Positions 35,881 to 44,127 of a stretch of DNA of 64,000 bases are shown one piece after another; within the stretch, counting starts at the first letter, position 1; every line of letters starts with the position of its first letter. The notes beneath the pieces were generated by a model. That model searched no databases. It had not been told where the DNA came from and saw only the letters and a program-made list of their open reading frames with translations. This stretch comes from Austropuccinia psidii (Eukaryota; Basidiomycota; Pucciniomycetes; Pucciniales; Sphaerophragmiaceae): positions 43,920,082 through 43,984,081 of the forward strand of contig JALGQZ010000001.1 in the NCBI GenBank assembly GCA_023105745.1, in the 5' to 3' direction. The position numbers were made by a program, and so were the translations under genes.

Positions 35881-38800
35881 TCAAACTCTTGAGGTATTTG
35901 GACCAGGCTTGTCTGGATACAATGAATGGAAATCCTTGACAAGGTCTGGTGAGTTGGTAAGGTTGGAAGATGGTTCCCAAGTGGTTCTTTCTGGGTCTTC
36001 ACTGAATCCTTTCCACTCTACAAGATACCATAATTTACCTCTTTTGAGTTTTGAGTCCAGAACCTGAGCCACTTCCCATTCTTCTTGCTCTTCCACTAAA
36101 ACTGGTGGTGGCGGCAATTGATGACGATTTGGGATAGTTGAATGCTTGACTGGTTCTAATAAGGACACATGGAATACAGGGTGAACTGTCTTCCATTGCT
36201 GAGGCAACTTGAGGTGATATGCATGACTTCCAATCTTCTTCAGAACTTCAAAAGGTCCCAACCATCTTTCTGATAACTTCTTGGTTGGTCTTGTGGTCTT
36301 GATGTTCTTGGAAGCTAGCCATACTTTGTCCCCAGGTTGGAAATCAGGTGGAATTGCCCTATTTCTATCTGCATACTTCTTGAATCTCCTTATTGCTGAC
36401 TCTAATTCTTCTTTGACAACTTGCTGTACTGATTGGAGTTTTGTTGATAACTTTCCAGCAGGTGAGTCTTGAGAGATATGGATTGAGTCAAAGCTGGGAT
36501 TTCTTCCATAAATGGTGAAAAAAGGTGATTGCTTGGTTGATGAATGTTCTGCATTATTATAGGCAAATTCAGCCAGAGGGAGCCAGGTGTACCAGTCATC
36601 TTGATGATAGCTGACATACATCCGAAGGTACTGTTCTAGTATCTGATTTACCCTCTCTGTCTGTCCATCTGTTTCAGGGTGAAAAGCAGTTGAAAGATCT
36701 CTTGATATCTTGAGCTGCTGACACAATTGAGTCCAGAATGATGAAACAAATAAGGATCCTCTATCACTGACAATACTGACTGGGAGTCCATGCTTGGAAA
36801 ATACATGGCTAATGAATATTTGAGCTAAATCCAGAGCAGTGATTGTGCCATAAGTTGGAATGAAGATTGCCATTTTTGAGAATCTGTCCACAACTACTAA
36901 AATTGAATCAAAGTTGTTGGACAGTGGCAATTGAGTGATAAAGTCCATTGATAATGAATTCCAAGGACCAGATGGAATTGAAAGAGGTTTGAGTAATCCA
37001 AACTTCTTGTGATGGATGTTCTTGTTTCTTGAACATTGCTGACATGAGGACACATAGTCCTTGATAAATTGATTCATGCCAGCCCAATAAAAATCCCTCT
37101 TGATGAGCTTGAGGGTCTTCTCCTGGCCAGGATGGCCAGCCAATGGTGAGTCATGACGCTTTTGAAGAATATTGAGTTGAAGTTCTTCATTGCTTGGGAT
37201 TACCACTCTATCTTTGAATAATAATAATTTGGCTTGAGGTTCAAGAGAATAATCTGGAACTGATTCACCTCTTGCTAGTTGCTTGAGTATTTCTTTATAG
37301 TCTTTGTCTTGCCATACTTCTTCTTGAATCTTGTCAACTAAATCTGAGAAAATTTCCACTTTGATTGAGAAGAATCTTGACTCTTGAATTCCATCTTGCT
37401 TAAGAACTTGATGAAGATTTTGAGGATTCTTGATGATGAAGTCCACCCCCCTCTCTGGGTACACGCCGTCCCGACGTGACAAGGCATCTGGTAGAGTGGC
37501 CAGCCTGCCTGGGCGGTAAGTGATAGTGAAATGAAACTCAGAGAGGAACTCAGCCCAGCGGGCCTGACGACGAGTAAGAACTTTGGAAGACATGAAATAC
37601 TGCAAGGAAGAGTGGTCTGTCAAGACCTCAAAAGAATTGGAAAGAGAAAGAAGAAATGCTCTCCAGCGCTTGAGAGCCCAAACTATGCCAAGGAGTTCCT
37701 TGTCATGAATTTCATAGTTGAGTTCAGCTGGTAAGAGCTTGCGACTATCAAATGCAATGGGATGCTTTCCAGAGTCATTCACCTGACTCAGTACGGCGCC
37801 CAATGCATAATCAGAAGCATCAGTCTCTACTATAGTAGGTAGAGAAGGATTAAAGTGAGATAAGATAGGAGCAGAGGTGAAAGCTTCTTTGAGTGCTTGA
37901 AACTGACTAAGAGCTTCCTCATTGAAGATGAAGGGAGAATCTTTTTTAAGGAGGGAAGTGAGAGAAGTGATTTTTTTGGAATAATTTTTAATGAAGCGAC
38001 GATAAAAATTGGCAAAGCCAAGAAAAGATTGAAGAGCCTTGATGTTTTTGGGCTGAGGCCAATTGAGTATTTGCTGAACTTTTGAAGAGTCCATCTTGAG
38101 GCCATCACTTGAAACAACATAGCCCAAGTATTCCACACTTGAGGCATGGAATACACACTTGGAGGCTTTGGCAAACAAATTATTGTCCCTCAGTCTTTGG
38201 AGGACAGAGGCCACATGTTTGACATGTTCCTCCTCAGAACTGGAAAAGACCATAATATCATCTAAATAAACCACAACAAACACATCCAAGAAATCTGCAA
38301 ATATATCGTTTACCAGATTCTGGAAAGAAGCAGGAGCATTGGTCAAACCAAATGGCATGACCAAATACTCATAACTACCATATTTGGTTCTAAAGGCAGT
38401 TAAGTGCTCATCCCCCTCTTTGATTCTCAGAAGGTTATATGCACCACGCAAATCTATCTTGGAGAAGATAGTGGAACCGTTGAATACGGTAAGAAGCTGG
38501 TTCATAGGAGGAACAGGGTATCTGTTCTTCCTAGTGACAGCATTGAGTTTGCGGTAGTCAACACACAAACGAAGACCTCCATCCTTTTTCTTGACAAAAA
38601 GGACAGGTGCTCCTGTTGAAGAGGAGCTTGGTCTGATGAAACCTTTCTCTACATTCTCTGAAATGTAGGCCCGCAGTGTTTCTGACTCTTGATTTGATAA
38701 TGAGTAGATAACACCAATTGGAGGTAGAAGACCCTCCAATTCGATATGATGATCACAGGCGCGGTGTGGAGGGAGTTTCTCTGCTTTCACCTTGGAGAAT

Positions 38801-39582
38801 ACATCCAAATATTGGTGATAAGCAGGAGGAACAACCTTCAGCACAGTTTCAATTTCTTCTGGCTCTTCCTCCTCATCCCACTGCTCCTCCAGGGATGCAT
38901 GAAAAGATAAGGGAGGAAGGTCCATATCCCCTTGGAAGAGATGAAGTGAAGATATGGCAACATCTTCTCCAACATCCTTTATCTCTTTGAAGACTTCATC
39001 TCTTGATGGAAGTAATGACTGAGAGGGAATTATGGAAGGGATATGGACAGAAGAAGGGATGGAAGGTGTCTTAAGTTCACCAGCCAGAGCAACACTGTTG
39101 ACAGCAGTGGATAAGTCATTACTAGTAGAAGGAGTAATACCACTAGAATCCTTATGATTAGAATCATAGGTGATCAATCCATTTTTCCAATCAATAATGG
39201 GATTGAAATGGTAAAGGAAATCATAGCCCAATATCAGGTCTTCTCCTTTGGGTGAATCTATGATAAAGAAATCCCATTCAAAGCTTGGGAAGGAAGGCAA
39301 GTCAACTACCCACTTGGTATAATGGGTGATGAACAAGGCAGGGGATTCATTAGAATCCAAAATGAAAAGAGGAATCTTTTCAGGGAGCTCTGACAGAGTC
39401 AATGAGTACTTGAGAACAAAATTCTTTGCAATAAAAGAGTTTGTAGCACCAGAATCAATGAGAATACTATAAAAAATATCAGAGACAGAAGAAAAAATGA
39501 GAAATTTTAAAGATTTCTTGACACTAGTATTCAGAGTGCACAATTGTGCTCTTGAAGGAAATAAGTGAGAACCATTGAACAC
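35881..39582 (-). CDS. pol: Element 2 pol: intact protease-RT-RNase H-integrase-chromodomain
   Basis: 1233 codons without a stop. Protease DSGAT is at residues 43-47. RT has motif A (SKIDLRGAY) near 377 and YLDD at about 439-442. RNase H starts with DASDYALG at about 588. The integrase zinc motif is H810, H817, C847, C850, and the catalytic core is D880, D940, E976 with 35 residues between the last two. The chromodomain lies at about 1170-1213 (YLVEWKGF), which in chromoviruses directs integration to modified chromatin. The frame has no good early ATG and overlaps the -1 frame of gag, so it is expected as a Gag-Pol fusion made by frameshifting at 39603-39609. Confidence 0.95.
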   Translation of the reverse strand: MFNGSHLFPSRAQLCTLNTSVKKSLKFLIFSSVSDIFYSILIDSGATNSFIAKNFVLKYSLTLSELPEKIPLFILDSNESPALFITHYTKWVVDLPSFPSFEWDFFIIDSPKGEDLILGYDFLYHFNPIIDWKNGLITYDSNHKDSSGITPSTSNDLSTAVNSVALAGELKTPSIPSSVHIPSIIPSQSLLPSRDEVFKEIKDVGEDVAISSLHLFQGDMDLPPLSFHASLEEQWDEEEEPEEIETVLKVVPPAYHQYLDVFSKVKAEKLPPHRACDHHIELEGLLPPIGVIYSLSNQESETLRAYISENVEKGFIRPSSSSTGAPVLFVKKKDGGLRLCVDYRKLNAVTRKNRYPVPPMNQLLTVFNGSTIFSKIDLRGAYNLLRIKEGDEHLTAFRTKYGSYEYLVMPFGLTNAPASFQNLVNDIFADFLDVFVVVYLDDIMVFSSSEEEHVKHVASVLQRLRDNNLFAKASKCVFHASSVEYLGYVVSSDGLKMDSSKVQQILNWPQPKNIKALQSFLGFANFYRRFIKNYSKKITSLTSLLKKDSPFIFNEEALSQFQALKEAFTSAPILSHFNPSLPTIVETDASDYALGAVLSQVNDSGKHPIAFDSRKLLPAELNYEIHDKELLGIVWALKRWRAFLLSLSNSFEVLTDHSSLQYFMSSKVLTRRQARWAEFLSEFHFTITYRPGRLATLPDALSRRDGVYPERGVDFIIKNPQNLHQVLKQDGIQESRFFSIKVEIFSDLVDKIQEEVWQDKDYKEILKQLARGESVPDYSLEPQAKLLLFKDRVVIPSNEELQLNILQKRHDSPLAGHPGQEKTLKLIKRDFYWAGMNQFIKDYVSSCQQCSRNKNIHHKKFGLLKPLSIPSGPWNSLSMDFITQLPLSNNFDSILVVVDRFSKMAIFIPTYGTITALDLAQIFISHVFSKHGLPVSIVSDRGSLFVSSFWTQLCQQLKISRDLSTAFHPETDGQTERVNQILEQYLRMYVSYHQDDWYTWLPLAEFAYNNAEHSSTKQSPFFTIYGRNPSFDSIHISQDSPAGKLSTKLQSVQQVVKEELESAIRRFKKYADRNRAIPPDFQPGDKVWLASKNIKTTRPTKKLSERWLGPFEVLKKIGSHAYHLKLPQQWKTVHPVFHVSLLEPVKHSTIPNRHQLPPPPVLVEEQEEWEVAQVLDSKLKRGKLWYLVEWKGFSEDPERTTWEPSSNLTNSPDLVKDFHSLYPDKPGPNTSRV

Positions 39583-39609
39583 ATCATGATTCCCACTCAG
39601 GCTTTTCCC
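39564..39609 (-). promoter_or_regulatory. -1 ribosomal frameshift signal between gag and pol of element 2
   Basis: On the minus strand the heptamer G-GGA-AAA (39609-39603) sits in gag phase six nucleotides before the TGA stop at 39597-39599. A -1 slip there enters the pol frame, which stays open. After a 5-nt spacer, AGTGGGAA (39597-39590) can pair with TTCTCACT (39571-39564) in an 8-bp stem with one G-U. Heptamer type, phase and spacing are all canonical. Confidence 0.8.
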
Positions 39610-40958
39610 TGCTTGCTAGGGAAGCCTCTTGATGATGACCCAGGCTTGTTCTGAGGTCTCTTGAAGCATTTTTCAATTGGGTGCTTGCCACCACAATAAG
39701 TACACAACCCCTCTTTAATCCTCCTCTCCTTTTCAGAACCGATTAGTTTATTGTCCTTATTGAGGAGAGGAGCATGGGGCTTGTCCTTTGAAGATTGAAA
39801 TTGCTTGCCCTTCTTATTCTTCTTCTGATGAGGTCTCTTCTGAAATGAGTTTTGAGGAGGCCTAGACTGATTGGATCCACTGACTGGAGGCTTCTTTTCC
39901 TGATTGCCACCCTTTTCCTTTTGCCTCTCATGATATCTTGTGTCCAATTCTAAAGTGACATCCATAAGTTCTTGAAGAGTATCAAAAGTTCCAGGGTGAG
40001 AAGCCAACTGATCCAATAATCTTGATGCCAATCCTCTTCTGTAAACATGGATATAAGCTCTTTCCCCCCAATCTCCAATTCTTGACATTAAGCTTCTGAA
40101 ATCTGCTATGTACAAGGAAACATGACCGCTTTCCTTCATCCTCAAATTGTCCAACTCTTGTTCAGCTTTCCTAACTTCATTGGGGTCACCAAACAGAGTG
40201 AATAACTGAGATTCAAACAAGGGCCAATTATTGAGGAGGTAGGAAGGGTCTTCATTGGAAATATTTGAGAGGTAAGGTTCAATCCATTTGCCAGCTCTAC
40301 CAGTAAGAAAAGAAGTTGAGTACAAAACCTTCTTCCTGTCAGAGAAGAAGTTTGCTGGATCATTATGGAAAATTAGTTGACAGGATTGGATAAATCCTCT
40401 CAACTTATGAGCTTGAGTACCATCAAAAGAATCAGGTGCCTTCATGGATGGAGTCTTGAAAGCAGGGGCTTTGGAATTGTCCCTGGGGGCAACTGCTTGA
40501 GTGAGTTGTCCCATGAATTGAGTCATCTGCTCCATCATCTTGAGGAGACTTGGATCAGTTTGAGAGACACGAGGTTGACTAGAAAGGGCTAGATTAGAAC
40601 CCTGAGGCACCTCTGGAGCATTTGCCAAGGCATCTGCCACTTCAGTTTCCCCAGAATCATCCTCTTCCACAGACTCTTCCCCCTCTTCATCTTCAACTTC
40701 CCCTAATCTTGCTCTTGCACCTTCAGACATGCCAGGGTAGCCACCCAAAAGTCCAGAAAAGGATCTTGATCTTCTAGATTTCATTCCACCTCTTCTTGAG
40801 GGTGCTGCTCCTTCCATTGGTGGTCCTCTGTCCAAGTTTGCACTCAGTTGATGAACTGATGGTGTGCGGTCAAGAGGAGCCCTTGCTGTAGGAGTGAGAA
40901 CAGCTGGAATTTTCTGGGATCTAGTATTCTTTGCTGGGGGGCTATGCTGGACTGGCAT
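39597..40958 (-). CDS. gag: Element 2 gag: intact capsid protein with zinc knuckle
   Basis: 453 residues starting MPVQHSPP. The N-terminal third is disordered, with an acidic stretch (EDEEGEESVEEDDSGETE). The capsid core follows (GKWIEPYL, FRSLMSRIGDWGERAY). A Lys/Gln/Pro-rich linker precedes a single CX2CX3HX4C zinc knuckle (CTYCGGKHPIEKC). It would package the element RNA and form the cytoplasmic particle. The stop codon lies six bases after the slippery heptamer. Confidence 0.94.
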   Translation of the reverse strand: MPVQHSPPAKNTRSQKIPAVLTPTARAPLDRTPSVHQLSANLDRGPPMEGAAPSRRGGMKSRRSRSFSGLLGGYPGMSEGARARLGEVEDEEGEESVEEDDSGETEVADALANAPEVPQGSNLALSSQPRVSQTDPSLLKMMEQMTQFMGQLTQAVAPRDNSKAPAFKTPSMKAPDSFDGTQAHKLRGFIQSCQLIFHNDPANFFSDRKKVLYSTSFLTGRAGKWIEPYLSNISNEDPSYLLNNWPLFESQLFTLFGDPNEVRKAEQELDNLRMKESGHVSLYIADFRSLMSRIGDWGERAYIHVYRRGLASRLLDQLASHPGTFDTLQELMDVTLELDTRYHERQKEKGGNQEKKPPVSGSNQSRPPQNSFQKRPHQKKNKKGKQFQSSKDKPHAPLLNKDNKLIGSEKERRIKEGLCTYCGGKHPIEKCFKRPQNKPGSSSRGFPSKQGKA

Positions 40959-41660
40959 TATGAAAAGAATTAAAATAACTTGATGGTATTAAGAAGAATA
41001 ATCAGGCTTGGCCAAATCAATCACAATAAAATCTTGATGAATCTTGAGGAATCAATTCAAATCTTGAGGAATCAAATTCAATCAACAGTCAAATAAATTC
41101 AATCAATCAACAATCAATTCAATCAATACCAATAATTTTGAGGAAATCAATAATCAATCAATATTCAATCAATAATCAATCAATAAGTGTCTTCACTATG
41201 AAATCAAGTCTTGAGGAATCAATCAATCAGTTCAAAATCTTCAGAAATCAATTCAATATCTTGATGAGTCAAATCAAATCGATAATCAAAATCAATTCTT
41301 GAGGATCAATCAATATCTTGAGAGTTTAAAGTCAATAAATCCAATAAATCCTGAATCAATAACCCAAATGAATCCCAATGAATAATCCAATCAATTAAAC
41401 CAATCAATAATCCCTAGATAAAACCTGAATAAAAACACAGAAAAAATTTGATTGATAAAAGTAAAATGAAGTGATGAAATGGTCAGCAGTGATTAAGAAA
41501 GGAAAAGAATCAATTTTCATAAGAATGAAAGGAATGAGATGAAAATTGATGAGAGAGGAAAATCATAAAAAGTCATAAAAATCATAAAATCATGAAAAGG
41601 TCATAATTGATGAATGAGAGGAAATGAATATAAATGAATGAAAAGAAAGAATCAAATATG

Positions 41661-41674
41661 AGTTAATTAATTTA
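41661..41674 (-). other. Candidate self-priming site of element 2
   Basis: Same 14-nt complement as in element 1: transcript-strand TAAATTAATTAACT here against AGTTAATTAATTTA in the LTR at 42058-42045. One base separates it from the LTR end. Confidence 0.6.
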
Positions 41675-41675
41675 A

Positions 41676-42442
41676 TGTCACAGGGGCTCTTCGAAGTGAA
41701 GAGGGCCTGGCACTCAGTAAACTGGGACTCACTTATGGAGGGCTCAAGGATAGGATAAGATGAGATACACTTAAGAGTGTTAAAGATGAATTACTAAAAG
41801 GATGAATATAAGAAAAGCAGCAACAAAAGAAATAAGAAGAAGAAAATAGAAGAGCCAACCACAAACAAGTCCAAGTCCACTGTTTCAACCTGTCAGAATG
41901 GAAAGAGAAGGGTTAATAAGGATATGGCCACCCAACTCATACTGTACAGGCGAAGAAAGAAAAGAGGCAAAGACTAACTTAAGATTAAATAAATATAATA
42001 CCCAAAATATAAGGATAAGAATATTCAGTTAATAATAAATCAACTAAATTAATTAACTGGGGAAAAGTCCCCAGGGGGGAGAAAGAGGGGCTGGTATATG
42101 TGAGAATCACCAGCCCTCATCCAGAGAAGAATTTTCATGAGAATAATTGATTGTTGAATTGAGTCTGGCCAATACAGGTCCTGTACAGCTGTACAGGACC
42201 TGTACGAGAGGTGTGGTGTATTTGAGTGATCATACAGTTTCATACTGGTGTATTGAAACTGTATTGGGTGAATCCATCCTGTACAAGTATTGACAGGCTG
42301 TATTGATGTACCAAACTGTATGCATGTTTCAGAATGAAGATTGCTGAAACTGACTGCTGATGCAGATACTGGATTTGCTGATTTGAGGTGTTTGAGTGGG
42401 TGTATGAATGAATACCCCTACCCCTGATGGATGGTTGTTACA
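41676..42442 (-). repeat. Element 2 5' LTR with conserved core promoter
   Basis: Read on the minus strand: perfect 24-bp palindrome at 42177-42200, CATATA box near 42095-42100, CTGGGG-N6-CCCCAG hairpin (42057-42074), then the AGTTAATTAATTTA block that should mark the transcript start near 42058. About 380 nt of LTR would follow before the primer site. Confidence 0.93.
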
Positions 42443-43340
42443 CCTTCTCCATCTTATCTCTGTCAATTAAATTATTTCCCCCCTTCTTTTAACTTTGAGT
42501 AAATACCCCACTTCGAACTGTTCTTTCTCCTGATTGAAACAACTGACGTCCTTGGGGCATGGCCTTGGGTTGTATCCCAAAATTATGGCCACTGAGCTCT
42601 TGTGCTCAAAAAATGGTGCCAGATGAGTATATGAAGTGTACTCATCTGGCCAGCCGAATCAAGGAAATTGATGATGACAAGAATTCAAGGGTCTTGTCCC
42701 CAATGGCATTCAAAACGCCTCAACCAGCCCTTTATGGTGATTTTGGGCTGGTGCCTTCTCTATGGATGGTCTTGAGGATTCCTTGAGTTTATGGCCATTT
42801 TGGCCTTTTTGGGTCCTTGGTGTCTTTAGTGAGGATTTTGGTCCATGCCCTTTTTTGGCCTTTTCTTTTGATTTTGCAAGTTTCTGGCCTTTTTGGCCTT
42901 TTTGAGTCTTTGGGGTCTTATGGTCCGCGGCCCGTACGCCGCGGTCCGTGGGCCGTGGACCGTACGCTGCGGTCCGTGGGCCGTGGTACGCAGTCCGTGG
43001 GCCGTACGCCGCGGTCCGCGGTCCATGGGGGTTATTGGAAGCCCCCAGGACCAAAATGGACCCCTTGGGCCCAAATTTGCTGGTGACCCAAGGGGGTCAT
43101 GGGACCTAAAATGGCCCAAAATCAACTAATTCACCTTTATGGCCTGGACCCATTGGTGGGGTCCAGGACCACCAAACCCTGGCCTTCCCCAAAGTTGCAG
43201 GGGAGGCCCTGGGTGATGACTCCAGCCCCAAAGGGGCCTTGGACCTTGAGATTGAGAGGCTTTGAGGGGGGCCAGGATTGACTTGTGGCCCAATTCCCTT
43301 GAGGTCGAACTTTTGATTTGGGCGGAGTGAAATCCAGTGT
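42443..43340. other. Element 3 3' region lacking the accessory gene
   Basis: Contains the covarying hairpin at 42619-42649 and the CGG/CCG array at 42922-43027. At about 43304-43341 the flanks that surround the accessory gene in elements 1 and 2 are joined almost directly, with about 1.3 kb missing. No reading frame for the cysteine-cluster protein remains. Confidence 0.7.
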
Positions 43341-44127
43341 CTTGTTCCTGTTTACGGTTGGTTTGACTCCTATCCGTGCTCTTATGACAACTAATAAATG
43401 AGTTAAGATAGAATGATTAAAATAATAAAAGAACCTCCCATTACGTGATTTGGGAGGGGATGCTGCTGCTTCCAATGAAATAAAAAGAAATGAAATTATA
43501 CAAGTAAAGAAAGAAAGAAAAATAAAAGAATAAGAGAAAAATGAGAGTAAAGAAAGAAATAACGAAAAATCCTGGTGGTTGGTCCTTCTTGTGGTGAGTT
43601 GCTTGATTTTGGCCAGTAAGTGTCTGAAAAAATGGAAACCAATCATTTGATGCTCACAGAGTGGCCAAGGTAATGTTTTACAAGAAGTAGAACCCTCAGG
43701 GATGCATACCAGGAGATGGAACTTACTTTCATAACTTCCACTCCCCACCAAGCACCATAAGACTGAAATAAATTGCCATAAATGCCTTCTGAAATGAATT
43801 GCCATAAATGACTACTGAAATGAATTGCCGTAAATGACTTGAAGTAATGAATGTCTTGAATTATGATGATTGGCATAAAATGAAAAGATAATAAAGAAAG
43901 AAAAATGAAACATAAAGAAAGAAAACATTGGGCCATATCTTGATAAGGTCCAAATCGGAGGGTATTGATGTTGTATGCTTCCTGAACCTGTCCAAAGAAT
44001 TGACAAGTGCTCACAAAGTGGCCAAGGTGATGCTTACAACAACATATGGGTAGAATACCCCCTTAAAGGTGCATGCCAGGAGAGGAACTTACTTTCATAA
44101 CTTCTTCTCCCCACCAAGCACCAAAAA
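43341..44127 (-). other. Element 3 3' non-coding region between the array side and pol
   Basis: Corresponds to 3948-4727 of element 1, with GAAA-type microsatellite and the duplicated AACTTACTTTCATAACT module (about 43650-43760 and 44010-44127). No gene is seen. Confidence 0.6.

Larger units (their letters stand above)
31986..42442 (-). mobile_element. Element 2: apparently intact, very young chromovirus, target duplication CCTTC
   Basis: CCTTC occurs at 31981-31985 and 42443-42447, inside element 3. Both LTRs are 767 bp and I found no difference between them by eye. Gag (453 codons), pol (1233 codons) and the spliced accessory gene (414 codons) are all open, and all catalytic motifs of protease, RT, RNase H and integrase are present. 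Primer site, frameshift signal and polypurine tract are in place. Everything visible is compatible with a currently mobile element, the only one in this window. It is the innermost layer of the nest. Confidence 0.95.
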
